Assembly (NCBI GenBank): GCA_023079485.1
Contig: CM041103.1
Span: 11,156,503 to 11,220,502, forward strand
From: Archilochus colubris
Lineage: Eukaryota; Chordata; Aves; Apodiformes; Trochilidae
Reading direction: 5' to 3'
DNA length: 64,000 nucleotides
This document shows, in pieces, positions 40,701 through 52,800 of this stretch; positions within the stretch are counted from its first letter, which is position 1, and each line of letters opens with the position of its first letter. Below the pieces are notes generated by a model. That model saw only the letters and a list, made by a program, of their open reading frames with translations. It ran no database searches and was not told the origin of the DNA. A program made the position numbers and the translations under genes.

Positions 40701-43700
40701 ACACACACACGTGTGTTTGCTGTGTGATCTGGGTCAAGTGGTCTCTGGTTCTCCTGATCCAGCTTGGTGCCAGCATCAGCCTGTCCCCCAGCAGGGTGGG
40801 TGGGTAGGCACCCCACCCCAGGGGTGAGCATGGGGACACCTTCCCACCAGAGCCTGGGGCAGCTGGGGGGCACAGTGTGTGGACATGGGGTTCTGCTGCT
40901 TGTCCCAAGCATCCTCCCCTATGCTGAGGTTGCGTGGGAAGGGATGTGGTGGGAAGAGGTGGGGCAAACAGATGCAGCACATCTGAGTGCTTGAAGGGTC
41001 TCTTCCTAAAGGGAGAGCCTCTCCAGGGAATCTTCTCCCCTTGCCAGCAAGGCAGAGTTCTGAAATGAGTGGAACTCAGAAATCAAGCAACTGTGTACAT
41101 TAAATTCACAGTGGAATGAGATGAATTTAATTAGCCTGGGAGCCTGTGTGATGACTTTCTGTGTGTGATGCTGTGATCAGACAAGGTCTGTGTCCTCTGC
41201 AGCAAAGAGCTGGGTCATGTGTGCTGGGAGAAACCAATTGCTGATGTGTGTCAGGCTGGGTGCCCAGAGAGTGTGTATGTGTACAGACTGGGGATGCTGG
41301 CAAGGTTCTCAATGCCACAGGGTGCTCAGCAAGCCCCACCACCCCAGGAGGCTCAGAGATGGCAGCTGGGAATCCAGGGTGTTGTTTCCAGCCCCCCTAA
41401 TGCTGTGTGCAGCAAGCTTCAGAGGGATGGGGAGTTGTGTGGTCTGTGCATCAGGAGAACAGGGTTTGTTCCTGACCCTACAGCCTGGACCTGGCTTTCC
41501 ACCCCTCCCTAAGGGGTTTCCCAAGCAGGCTGTGGATAAGCAGTTTGTGCCTGGGCTCCTGAGGTGTTTCCCTCACCAGGGAACAGGGCAGCAGATGGGG
41601 CTGTTGGAAGGAGGTTGGTCACGAAGGCAAGGAGCAGGCCCAAGTCTGATAGAGGTATGTGATGGTCTCTGGAAGCTCTCCTCAGCTTTACTGTGCTTTG
41701 GCTGAAGCTCACCTTGGGTGACACTAGTGTCCCTCCTCCCCAGTGTGGTGTCAAGGGGTGCCCTGTGGCAGCTGGCCCATGCTGCAAACCTGTTGGCTGT
41801 TGCACAGTGACCAGCCACCCCTCAGAGAAAGCTGTGTTTGTGGGAAGCTGCAGCTCAAGAAATTGAGTTTCTTCGCTTTGTTCTAGCAGCACCGTAAAGG
41901 AGAGGAAACACTGTTAAAAATATTTCATGTACTGAGTCAGAATTAATTCGGACATTGTTTTCCTTTGTATGTTGAGGCTGATGATGTGCACAGCCTGTTC
42001 TTCCTGCCAGGACAAAATCTAATATTTCTGGGTGCCCACAATCTTCCCTAGAATCATAATGGAAAGATGGATACCCTGTGTGTGCTGCATGCAATATTAA
42101 AGTATTAATGATGCAGTCAGTCTCTCTTAGCCCCAGTAACAAAGGAAAAAAATATGTTGCCCTTCCTGGGCATAATTCTGCTCTGTGGTGTGGGCTCTGC
42201 CTGCCAGGAGGTGGCCAGTACCATACCAGACCCCTACCCAGAGGGGTAGGTCAGGGCAGCGGGTGCTCCAGTCTGTGGCAGAGCCCAGTGAATTGTTAAT
42301 TTTTTGTGGCGCAGATGGTACCAAGGTGTCCTCCCCTAGGCCTTTGTCTCTTAATTTTGGCTGAGCAGTTGTGATCTGGCTGTGCCTGCTTGGAAGGGAA
42401 GGAGGGATGGTTTTTTGTTTTGTTTTTGACCCCAAATGTGTGAAATACCTCAGGGGCAAGTGAGAAAAGTTTAGGTGCTTCTGGTAGGTATGAGTTTGGG
42501 TCCTTGGGGTGTTCTTCACCTTTGCTGAGTTCAAATGCTGCTTGTCACCTGTATCATGGTCCTTGGGGAGAAGGATGGGGAGACCTCTGCTCCCACTGGC
42601 CATGGGCACCCCCAGTGTTGGTCCCACTGATGTGGGGGCAAGGTGGGAGCTGTCTCCTGCTGCTCCTGGGCAGCTGGAATGGAGACAATTCTCTACAGCC
42701 ATGTCCAGGTCCTGCCCTCCTGGGCTCCAAAATCCCAGGGGAGGAACATACTTTAATAGAACTGTCACCCTGATGGGGTGTGACATGGACCTGCTGGGGT
42801 GATGGTGCTCTGACTGTTGACCTCTGGTGAGAGGGAGCTCAGCCCTGCCCTGCTGTTTGTTCCCTGGCCCCCTCTGCTTCCACATCACCTTCCACAGCCC
42901 CAGGACAGTGAGTTCATGTAAGAACTGAGGTGACAGAGCAAGATGCAGTAACTGGTGCTTCAGTGCAAGGGTGTCCAGATGGAGAGCTTGTTGTCTACAA
43001 GGGCTGTCTAAGCTGTTTCTGAGTGATGCTTCCCAGAGCTGCTGTGGGTCCCTGCCCTGACCCCTCTGCCTGGGGGCTTTCCTAGGGCTGCCCTGAGGGC
43101 TCTTCTCATGCACTGCAGGGCTCAGCCGTGCCGGGAAGCTCCCTTCTTATTTCCAGGCATGTAAATCCTGAGCAGCTCAGCAGAGCTGGGCAGAAATCAA
43201 CTGGTGTGAGTGTAAGACAGACGTGACCTGGGGGAAGATGAAGCGAGAGGATAACGTCACGCTGCTGTTGATTCAGAGTTTGAACACAGAGCGTGCTGGC
43301 TGGAATCAAGAGTGCTTCAAGGAAATGTCTGCTCAAAACATTTCACTTTACCTGCATTATGGCTTTCAGGCCTGCAGCATGCTTGCAATGTTTTGGCTTA
43401 TTTTCAAACTAATGTCCTTAGCAGCTCTGAAATGCAAAGGAATCATCTCATCCCTTTGAGGGGCAGAAAGAAAAATAGGAGTTGAAATAGTTGGATTCCA
43501 CGTTGGAATGATCCTGGTGGGTGACACCGTGCCATTAGGAGAAATGCCACATTTGCAGCGTAAGGTTGTGAAAAGCCTGAGGCCACACAGAAAAAAAAAA
43601 AAAAAAAAAGAAAAAGAAAAAGGAAATGACTTTTTTGTGGTGTTTGTGTGTGTGCATGCGCGGGGGCAGCAAGTGGGTGGCAGTGTCCCCCCCCCGGCAC

Positions 43701-46700
43701 AGCCCGTGCACACAGCAGGAAGCTGCTCTCCTCCAGGGTGCTGCCAGCTCCATCTCCCGTCCCACCATGGCTGGGGCCTCTCGGCAGCACCACGCCACCA
43801 CCGTGTTCCAGAGAAAGCGCAGCGTCTCCTTCGGTGGCTACGGCTGGTGGGTGCCTTTCCTTTCCATCACCTCTCTCTGCTGGAGCTTTTCTCCCCTCTG
43901 TGGCTGTGGCAGGGTGCTGCTGTGCCCAGGGGAACCTCTTATGAGCCCCACAGGTGCTGCTGGGTGAGGGGAACTTGTGGTGGGCTCCCATGGGCACTCT
44001 GCCCAGAGCAGTGTCTGGTGGCTCTCCTTTCCCTGCTGCCCGCTCCTCCTGCGCCAGGCAGAGATGTCCACAGACACCTTTGGCATGTGTGGACAGGGTC
44101 CACCTCGTGGTAGGTTCTCGGGGCCATCGGTGCCTCCCTGAGTTGTCCTTGTACTGTCTGTCCCTTGCAGAGCACCCCAGTGGCTGCCTGGAACTGCTTC
44201 TTGTGCCCTCCTAGATGTGTTGACCTATAGGGAAGTAGTTTAGGGAAATGGCAGTGTCTCCGCTGCCCGCCCTCTGTTTTCTCTCTCGAGGGGGTTTTAA
44301 GCCCTTTCCAGGTCTGTGGTTGTGATCAGGCCGTGGGGACAGATGGCTGATGGGTGGTGGTTGGCTGAAGCAGCAGAGAGGATGCTGAGTGACAGGGAGG
44401 GCTTAGGGTGGGCTGGGATCTTCTCAGGAAGTTTGGCAAAGTCTTGTAGCAGGAGTTCGTGCCCTGCTGGAGCCAGGGCGTTTGTCTCAGCTGTTTTGGT
44501 GGTTTTGTTTGTTTGTTTGTTTTGTCTTTAGCCAAGGATGGGGAGGAAGCTCTCGGCTCCTTTGAAAGGGTTTGGCTGATGGCCAAGGGGGGCTGGTGAC
44601 TCGCTCCCGGGGTCCCGGGGTCACTGTCCCGTGTCTCCCGGAGAGGAGCACATGCAGCAGGGCAACGGTGTCGCCAGCTGCAGCGTTGGAAGGAAGGAAG
44701 AAAGGGCCCTGCGGCAGCCCCCAGCCCGCACCAGCACCTTGGGAGGGGCCGGCACACCCTTCCTCTGGGGACCGCGGGGGACTCTCATCCCCCCCCGTCC
44801 TGCTGTCACACCGCGGCCTCTCCTCCCATCCCCGCTCTGCAGCAGGAGCCGGGCTCAGCCGCTGTCCCGGGGCGGGGGCCGCGGTGCCACCACCCTTGGG
44901 CGCGGGGATGCCCGTGGAGCTGCACCTCTGCCCGTACCCCTGCTTGCTCTCCGGCTGCTGGTGCCCCCCGGCTCCCACTGCCACCATCTGCTGCTCCTGG
45001 TGCCAGCGGGGCAGCTGCCCCCGTGCTGGGGCGGGGGCGGTGCCGGGGCGGGGTGGGGTGGGTTCGTTTCACACCTCACCGTGGGAGGGGACTTAAGGCA
45101 GGGCCTGACGAAGCGGTTCCAGATAACAGTCATACTGCAACTGCGGCTTCCCTCAATGAGGTTTTCTTTCTCGTACGTTACTTTTTGTTTGGTTGTTGTT
45201 TTTGCCTTTTTAATTTTTTTTTTTTATTTATTTATCACTCCCAGGACTTAGCAGAGACTGTTTTCTCTTCCCACGGTGAAGGGTGCAGCTCCCCGCTCAG
45301 GCACTGGCCCTGCAGGAGCTGTCCTAGCCACCTGCTGTCCCTTGGCTCGGTGGTGTCTGTCACCAAGCCTGGCAGCAGCTGTTTGCACCAGCTCGCTCTA
45401 ATTTTCAACTTGATTTAATGTTCAACCAGTTTTGGGGATCAGGAGTGTGCCGGCTTTCCAGGAGATGGAGTTTGGGGAAAGGCTGGGGACGAAGCCCCGT
45501 GGCCTTGGAGCTTTGCCAGTGGGATGCTGGTCCAAGGGAGGGGCTCAGGGACGGTGGGCAGGGCTGGGCTGGCTTTGCCCACCCCACCCCTTGTGCCCCG
45601 GACAACCTCCTCGGGATGGAGAGGTTCAGCCTGGGGGTGGAGGGAGGTGAAGCTGTGAGCAGGGTGATCTGCAAGCCTGGAGCCGTGTCCATAGGGTGCC
45701 AAGCCCTTTCCCTTCTTACTTCCCTTCTTCCCTTCTTTTTCCTTTTTTCCTTTTTTCCTTTTTTCCTTTTTTCCTTTTTTCCTTTTTTCCTTTTTTCCTT
45801 TTTTCCTTTTTTCCTTTTTTCCTTTTTTCCTTTTTTCCTTTTTTTTCCTTTTTTCCTTTTTTTTTTTCTTCTTCTCCCCTTCTTCTTCTCCCCTTCTTCT
45901 TCTCCCCTTCTTCTTCTCCCCTTCTTCTTCTCCCCTTCTTCTTCTCCCCTTCTTCTTCTCCCCTTCTTCTTCTCCCCTTCTTCTTCTCCCCTTCTTCTTC
46001 TCCCCTTCTTCTTCTCCCCTTCTTCTTCCCTTTTCCCTTCCTTTTTTTTACTGATGTAGAATTAATTCTAAGTGGCAAATAACAAGGCATTTCCAATGAC
46101 TGCCAAAAGACATCACTTTGCATTTTATAATGTTACTATGATTTGCATGAATTAATATGGCTTTAACCACAATGATTCTGTGGAAATAAGCACTTGTTAA
46201 TAGTGCCAAATCAATCAGTGAAGACACCAGGGCCCTAGGCAAGCTGTCTGGGGGTGGGAGCAATGGGGCTGCTCCGTGTTCCCTCTGGCCAGGGCTCTGG
46301 GAGTGGCTTTGGGCAGGTAAAGGGTAAGGCAGAGGCCGGTATGGAAACTTGCTATATCCTTACTCCTCCCCTGCTCGACTGAGGCTCTCGTAATGCTGCA
46401 GGGTGGAGTTTGTGGCTTTGGTGTGATGCTCCTGGTGCGTCGGGTCTGTCATCCTCAAATGTGTGTTAGTGGGAGGTGGCAGCTGTGCTCAGGGCAGAGC
46501 CTGGACATGGGTCGCGTTCTCCTCTGCTGCCCCACTCACCTCTGCTCTTCCAGGTGAGGAGGCAGCAGCTCTCCACTGCTCACCACCAGAAAATGCCTTG
46601 GGGGGATTTTGCTTTACTTGTCACCAGGCTTTACTTTTGGGTTAAATTTTAGTTGATGTAATTTTCTGGACAAATCTTTCAGTGGTGATGGTGATGTCAG

Positions 46701-46831
46701 CTAGAAGTGATGGCTCCTCTGAGTGAGGGATGGTGGGTGTGCAGCAGCCCCCACCCCACTGGTGCTGCAGTAACATTACTCTGTTCTCTCCCCAGGATCG
46801 ACAAGACAATGCTCGCCAGCCTGAAGATCAA
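34681..46831 (+). CDS. RAP1GAP2: RAP1GAP2, Rap1 GTPase-activating protein 2 (5' end, alternative N-termini, partial)
   Basis: RAP1GAP2 stimulates GTP hydrolysis by Rap1 in the cytosol and at membranes; in platelets its N-terminus binds 14-3-3. The diagnostic sequence is KRSVSFGGYGW joined to IDKTMLASLKIK, nearly identical to the human N-terminus. Two alternative 5' ends splice into the shared exon at 46,796. The first is MASGKAAGERRWELVRW (34,681) plus YVREGRFRIEERTLTAFQW and following residues (36,630). The second is MAGASRQHHATTVFQRKRS (43,767). All junctions are phase 2. A third alternative first exon lies at 57,385. The GAP catalytic domain and the rest of the gene lie to the right of the window. 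The gene identity is secure; the use of each 5' end is inferred. Confidence 0.88.
36630..36746 (+). CDS. RAP1GAP2: RAP1GAP2 alternative coding exon A2
   Basis: The acceptor CTCACTGTTATTTTTAG and donor CAGCAG|GTAAGG frame a 117-base exon encoding YVREGRFRIEERTLTAFQWL, YSPHQHRIVSRADLGSPSR. It starts and ends in phase 2, so the joined frame continues into IDKTMLASLKIK of the shared exon at 46,796. It is basic and aromatic-rich, with no recognised domain. Strong splice signals and an open phase-matched frame support a real exon. Confidence 0.7.
38370..38785 (+). promoter_or_regulatory. CpG island, possible non-coding first exon
   Basis: A GC- and CpG-dense segment ends at the donor-like TTCGG|GTAAGG (38,785/38,786). 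A second donor-like CTGCG|GTGAGG lies at 38,702. No ATG lies between 38,700 and the donor, so it would be a 5' UTR exon. The coding exon at 43,737 has an acceptor and a 30-base leader before its ATG, which would fit splicing from here. This is inference; no transcript evidence is available. Confidence 0.35.
40693..40716. repeat. (AC)9 run followed by GTGTGT
   Basis: An AC dinucleotide run changes to GTGTGT at its 3' end, making an alternating purine-pyrimidine stretch with local dyad symmetry. Confidence 0.9.
43577..43621. repeat. A-rich homopolymer tract
   Basis: A run of about 19 A residues (43,591-43,609) followed by GAAAAAGAAAAAGG, just upstream of the main RAP1GAP2 first coding exon. 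No adjacent retrotransposon body is evident. Confidence 0.8.
43737..43846 (+). CDS. RAP1GAP2: RAP1GAP2 coding exon B (canonical N-terminus)
   Basis: The perfect Kozak CCCACCATGG at 43,767 opens MAGASRQHHATTVFQRKRSV and SFGGYGW, ending GGCTG|GTGGGT in phase 2. The KRSVSFGG(F/Y)GW core matches human RAP1GAP2, whose Ser7 (PKA/PKG target) and Ser9 (14-3-3 site) correspond to Ser19 and Ser21 here. The first residues differ and are longer than in human (MFGR). An acceptor-like TGCTCTCCTCCAG at 43,736 gives a 30-base leader; the coding portion is 43,767-43,846. It is not in frame with exon A2, so it serves as an alternative 5' end. Confidence 0.9.
43847..46795 (+). other. RAP1GAP2 intron before the shared exon
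   Basis: This intron contains a GC-rich, G-run-rich block at 44,580-45,080, a GTTT repeat near 44,506 and the 331-bp pyrimidine array at 45,719-46,049. I see no coding exon. Confidence 0.7.
45719..46049. repeat. 331-bp pure pyrimidine composite minisatellite
   Basis: All 331 bases on the plus strand are C or T. The left part (45,741-45,862) is about 15 copies of CCTTTTTT. The right part (45,866-46,020) is eleven copies of a 14-base unit, TTCTTCTTCTCCCC, with CCCC recurring exactly every 14 bases from 45,876 to 46,016. The two arrays share no phase and appear to have expanded separately. Long open frames across it are artefacts. Confidence 0.96.
46796..46831 (+). CDS. RAP1GAP2: RAP1GAP2 shared micro-exon (IDKTMLASLKIK)
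   Basis: A 36-base exon between the acceptor TCTCTCCCCAG and donor ATCAA|GTGAGT encodes IDKTMLASLKI plus two bases of a Lys codon, phase 2 to phase 2. It matches human RAP1GAP2 except for one conservative residue. It is the first exon common to 5' ends A and B, and its skipping would keep the frame. Confidence 0.95.
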
Positions 46832-49800
46832 GTGAGTACCTGCTCCAGCTTGTGTGGTGCTGTGGTGGCTTTGTGCATGGGGGGCTCTTGCTGGTGGGGC
46901 TGTGTCCCTGTCCCAGCAGCAGGCTGGGACCTGCTGGACCTGTCCCTGCCATCAGGCTGTGCTGGGGCTGTGCCCTTGTGTCTCAAGGGTTTTCCATGGC
47001 GAGCAAACACAGCTCTGGCTCTATCAGAGTGACCAGGGGCCAGCACAGAAATGTTCTGAACAAGCCTCCTCTGAGCTCCAGGTAACATATATATGGGTAA
47101 TGGCTCATGTGGCTTCCCTCTCTAATCATTAACTGTGCAAATTATTCATTAATGGAAGAGTGTATGGGAAGCCTTGGGGGAACCTGCCTGAGTGAGCCTA
47201 CAAATGCCTGTTGGAAATAGCACAAAAACTGCTCATTGCTCAGGTTTTTGCTGAACTAATGACAAGTTTAAATCAATGTTTACTGCTTTGGGGAGTGGAG
47301 AAAAGAGATCATGGTAGACTTTCCTTTTTCTATAGAGCTGAGAAGGATTTAACTACTCCTTGCATTCTGCTGTACACTGTGCCCTGTTTTTTTTCCAAGG
47401 TCCATGCAGCAGTTCTGCTGCAAAAATAACATTTAATTTCCTTTCCCCACCATGCAAGGCAATTAGTGCCATGCTTGGAGTTCTGTACCAGTTCCAGGGG
47501 GCACAGCACTGTGGGGCACACTGCCATGCTCCTGCTCAGGTTGGGTTGAGGGTCAGGGGCCACATTTCTTTCTCCATCCTTCCTGTCCCACTTTGCTCAG
47601 GGATTTGCTTAGGGCATTCGACAAGCATCTACTGGAGGTGTTTCATCCCTGCTATTTGCTGCTAATGCTTTCTATGGCCTCATAATGCTTCTGGTTTGTG
47701 GACAGATTGCTTCGTTAAATGGTTCTGTAATTGGGGCCCAGCCAGAGCCCCATTAGGTGTTTATAAAAGCTTTTATAATAATAATAATTTAAAAAAACTT
47801 AAATTAAAAAAAGCGCTTTTTTTAACACCCTCTTATTATTGCTGCAGCCTTCTGGCGAAGGCACCAGGCATAGGCAATTTTCTTTGTCTGTGTAACTCAT
47901 TAACAAAAAGACAAGCTGCTTTCCTTGCTTTGCAAGGAGCCCTTCCCAGAGCCTTGTGCTGCAAACATCAACCCTGACTGGCAGAAACCTGGCGGGGAGG
48001 GAGAGCGTGTGGTGGGGAAGCAGCCCCAAGCATCCTGGGGGGCTTCTGGGGTTCTGTACCAGAAGACACACACAGCTGTGTGTCCCAGCAGCTTCCTGGG
48101 TCCTGCTCAGGGCTGGCATTTGGTGTAACCAGGTGAGGTCTGTGTCTCCCTTTTTTAAAAAAATTGGGTTTTATTAGTTCCTATGGTAATTGTCAATGTT
48201 TCTGAGGGCCTTGGAGAGAGGGAGTAGACACTGTTGAGTGGGGGTGTTCGGGAGGGAAGACCTGGGGCCAAACCTTCCTCTGATGGGTACAAACTCCTGG
48301 GGACCTTCATCCTCTGTCCAGCCAGGCTCAGGAATGAGCTGGTGGAGTGGTGTTCCAACATGGGAGCTTAGCCAGCCCTCTGCCTGCTGATGACTGCTTT
48401 GTGCTCTGGTTATTTTCTCTTTTGGTATCACCAGTGGATTGTACTGAGAAACCACACAGTATTTAAAAAGAAAAAAGTCCCTCCTTCAGCCAAAGCGTCA
48501 CCTCTTGCTTTAGCCTTATAAAGCAAAAATAGCAATGACATAATTGTTCTTGTGGAACAGAAGAGCCTTGTGCACCAATTACTGACAGTCGGTGTGTGTA
48601 CAACTAAAATTCATATGAAAGGGCTTGTGATGCTGGTCTGGTGATGGGGATGGTGCTGGGAGATAACGGTGGGAAGAGGGAGATGAAAGATTTACTTGAC
48701 CTTTGTAAAATGAGCTATGTCCAGGCTTGAGGCTCTTTAATATTTGATGGTCCATAGCTGAGTTAATGGGAGGATGTGGGAACGATTTTGCTTCTTGGTG
48801 GTAGCTGCGCTGACTGTTGCAATAACCTGGGAGGTTTGTGCTTGGGTCTTGTGAGGACAAGGTCTGGGGTGCAGATTGTGTCTACATACAGTCCTTTATT
48901 TTAGAACCACTTTTAAAATGGGTAATTGCATGCAAATGTATGTTTTGCAATCATACTTAAACTGTAGCAGCACATGCCCTGCACAGAAAGTGCTGTCAAA
49001 ACTGTGGCAAAGCAGCAAGTGGGGGGTGGCCAAGCCTCCCCTTTAACTGGTTTTGTATCTGATTATCTGATGGGGGTCTGAGCTTGGAGACCCCCCACAG
49101 GGACCCTGGCCCCACAGCCACCCCTCACTCTTGATGACAGTGCTGGTGTTGTTATATTCATTTTTATAGATGAATGTGGGGCTCATCTAGTGACAGCAAA
49201 TTTTTTTGACCCTTTCTCTGTCCCCCACCCAATTTTGTCACCCCACCCTCAATATTGTGAGGTTTTACTGGAAATGGAAGCCATGGGTGCTGGGTGGTGA
49301 GCTGTACATCCCCCTACAGAGTGTATGCAGACCCAGGTGGCAGGATTTGATTCTTCTGTTCTGTGAGAAGATGGGTATGTGTGAGAGTGTTTCCCATCCC
49401 TCCTGTACTTGCAGTGCAGGGAGAGGTGTCAGTGGCTGAACCAGCTCCACATCCCATCAACACCTCCAGGCCCCCAAATCACATCTGTTTTCTAGAGAGG
49501 AAAAACAAGCTGGGAGACAGACCCTCTTTTCTTTATGGGCAGCAATGAGTTTCAGTGGGTGCAGGAGCTGCTCTTTTTTTCTGAGGCGCTGTATGAATTT
49601 TAAGAAAAATTGGAAAGGGTCTGAGAAGTTTTGGTGAGGTCTTGCTGAGCAGAGGCACAGCTCAGAGAGGGCAGTGTCCCCTTGTCCTCACAGCCTGGCA
49701 GGGAGGATAGGGCAGGGCCTGCCTGAGGATTTACAAATCCCTCCCGTTCAACGTCTCCCCGCTATCTGGGCTGCACAGCCAGGCACGTTTCCCTCTTTGG

Positions 49801-52800
49801 GGACGGGTGGTTATCACCCCAGAGACACCCAGCCCCACGCAGCATCCCTGCAGCACGTTTCACAGCCTGCCTGGGACAGAGGAAACTTCCCAGGAGGAGG
49901 AAGGTGCTGCCAGCCTGGAGGGCTGGGGTGTTTCTGCCATTCGCTCTGGTAAGCCTCATGGATATAAAATTTTGGAGCAGGGGATCTGGCACAGCTCTGC
50001 TGGTACTCCCACCCTGGGAGACTTGCCTTGGGATTTGGCTAGGTGTGTTCCTCTCGGTGGCTTGCTGCAAGTATTTGGGTTTATTTGGGGGCTTATTCCC
50101 GGAGAAACCCTGGCTGCAAAGCAGAGGGGGTGGGCTGGGATCCGGCGATGCCGACGCCACTTCCCGGCGACGCTGGAGGTGGCACCACGGCGCGTTCTGC
50201 TCCCATATGTTAAAACGTTGTAGTTGTTGCTGTTAAAACAGCGTTCACGTATTTAAAGCTAAACCATCCGCAACTACATCTGCCCAGAGGACTAACAACC
50301 CCACGTGGGTCTATTTTTAGATATGCTTCAGCACTAATAAACTGCTGGTTTATACATCTTCCCTCCTGCCATATTTGCAGCCTGTCAGAACAGGAGCTGT
50401 GTGCAGGCAGCCGAGGGGCAGCTGCTGGGGAGGGCAGCAGCCTCCTGAGTACAGACTCTGCTGTGACAGGGGTACAGGGACACGGACACAGGGACACAGA
50501 CACCGTCTGTGGGTGCTCCCGGAGCCCCGGCAGTGCCGAGGATGGGGCTGTCCAGAAGCTCACCCTCATCAGGGTCCCCAGCTGCTGGTAAGGGCCAGAG
50601 GTCTGGGGGGTGACCGCCTGCTTGGGTGTCACTGGCTGTCCCCAGCCAGGCCCTGTGCTGGCCACCAAGGTGGCTGCCATGTGGGAGGGTGGGCGAGTAG
50701 CCCTGGCTCTGCTGAGCCCCAGAGCAGGCAGGGAGCGGGGCCAAAGCCTGTGTTTTGCTCCTGGTGATAATTTTGTTAATTACTTCACTATTCCTACCAG
50801 CTGTTGCTTTCTTTTCCTTCTAAGTCAGTGTGATCCTGGTCTCCAGTGGTGACCGGTGCTGGTGTCACAGCAGTGTCAGTGGCTGCTGGCTCTATGCCTG
50901 GTGCCGGGAGCTGCCCGGCAGCACCCTGGTGCCACGGGATGGTTTGGTGCTAGCAGAGCCCATGGTCCCTGTTTGGAAGCAGCCCTCTCCATCTCTGGTG
51001 ATTTATTCCCAGTGGGGCTGGTGACGCTGCTTTTGGGCTGGGTTGGACCCACACAGTGTCAGAGAACCTGACATCTTCCTGAGCCTGCTGTAAAAACCTG
51101 GCTGGCCTCAGACTCTCACCCAGCAGAGATGTGTAGAGGCTTGACAGGGACTTGAATAGGTCAGAGCTATCACGAAGCCCTTGTGCAGATGAAAAGGTCA
51201 CTCCTTTCAGACACCATCCTGTCTCATTCCTCTCAAATGTTACTGGTGTCACACCAGGGACTGTGACAGCTCCTTCCTCCTACAAACAATTTGCTGTTAT
51301 CCTCCCAAAAGGGAAGGCAGAACTCAAACCTCCCCTGAGATGCAGTGGGTTATGTTATTTGGTGACCCAGGGCTAATAGCCATCCCTGCTGCACTGGGGC
51401 TTGGAAGCAGTGCAGGGTTTCCAGAAGGTCTTCACTGCAGCTCCAGGAACCCAGGGCAGTTGTGTTAATTAGCCAAGCAAACCAGGACAGGGCAATGTGC
51501 TGGCAGGCAAGAGAGTGAGAATGGGATGTTAAGTACAGGATCAGACCTGGGGTCCATGTCTGCTCCTGAGAGTGCCAGTGCTCAGGGAGAAACTGAGGAA
51601 CAGATATGTAAATTGTGTCCTTTCATCTCAGGTGCTGTGTCAGTCCCCTCATGGTCTCTGCAGCCCAGGCTGGTGTGCAGAGCTTTCCCTGTTTGTGCCA
51701 CAGAAGATGCTGCGTTGCCCAGGGCTCTTCTGGCCATTGATGGGGTGGCACCACACGAAGTGATGTGAGGAGGCAGGTGGTGGCTCTCTAGTTAACAACT
51801 GCATCAGCTTCTGCCTCTTTTTTCTGGAGCAAGAGGCAGGGAAAATGCTCTGGAGTGACAGAAACCTCTTTCTCACTGTGATTGACTCCAGCACATTCCC
51901 TGTTGTAGGAATGTGTCACCGAGATAATAGTGTGTTTGCTCCACAAATTATATGTCTTTTACCACCCACATCAAACGAGGTGTCTGAGGGAGACGGGTGA
52001 TGGAGACAGCATCCCACAATCTTCTTGTTGATAGGATGAAGTTTGGAGTTAACCCTGGGCTGGCCATGGGTCAGGATGACAGCCTCAGGGGTGGCCTGTG
52101 TCCTGCTGGGGGAGTGGGGAAAGAATGGGGTGGAGGAGGGTGCTGGTGGGTGTGTGGGGCATGTGGCTGAGGGCACTGCACATCCTGGGCCTGGCTTTCT
52201 TAGTGATGTTAATGATAAATGATGGCATTTAGTTCACTGATTTGTTAGTGAAGCTCACAGGATCTGCTTGTGTTGTGAAGACTTATTTCCTCTGCTGATT
52301 TGATCCAATTTAATTGAATGCTGAAATCGTGGACCTTATCTCCTCAGAACGCCTGTGTTCACAGGGAAAAATGCCCCAAATTATTGAGAATACAGTTACC
52401 ATATAATTGTGCTGCTATTATAGCCATGACTACCTTGTGCTGTGTTTAACCATCAGAAATGATCTAGTCACCCAGGGAGCAAACTAGGAGGGCTGGTGCT
52501 GGCCCCCAACCTGGGGCTCAGGAAGGTGCTTTTTAAGAGCTTCTTCATCAAAGCTGAGCCTCTCCTGAGGCTGATGAAGGGGAAATTATTCCAAAATTCA
52601 ACCCTTGAGAACCTATAGACAGACATGGAGAGGCATGGAAATAGAAATTTGTCAATGTGTGGAGGGCAGGGTATCTGTGTGAAGCGGGTCCTACTGGCCA
52701 AGACCCCTGGCTTGACCCAGGTGATTTTATACCCAACAGACCAGAGAACTGGATGTGCCTGTCTGCCCCCTGAGTGAGGATCCAAGACCAAGGGGGTGCA

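Larger units (their letters stand above)
36747..43736 (+). other. RAP1GAP2 intron containing a CpG-rich segment
   Basis: No recognised coding exon occurs in this interval. It includes the CpG-rich block at 38.37-38.96 kb, an (AC)n-GTGTGT run at 40,693-40,716 and a T-rich run near 42,410. There is one long minus-strand open frame (42,127-43,113) that I do not consider a gene. Confidence 0.65.

Noticed and set aside
42127..43113. 328-codon minus-strand open frame in a RAP1GAP2 intron
   Set aside because: It opens with GTG rather than ATG; the first ATG is about 110 codons in. Residue composition is His/Leu/Pro/Ser-rich without domain or repeat structure, and no splice or promoter context was seen. 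A conservation test would settle it.
45418..46123. Open frames of Phe/Leu/Ser or Lys/Arg/Glu repeats
   Set aside because: They are produced by the CCTTTTTT and 14-base pyrimidine arrays; no gene-like flanks or domains.
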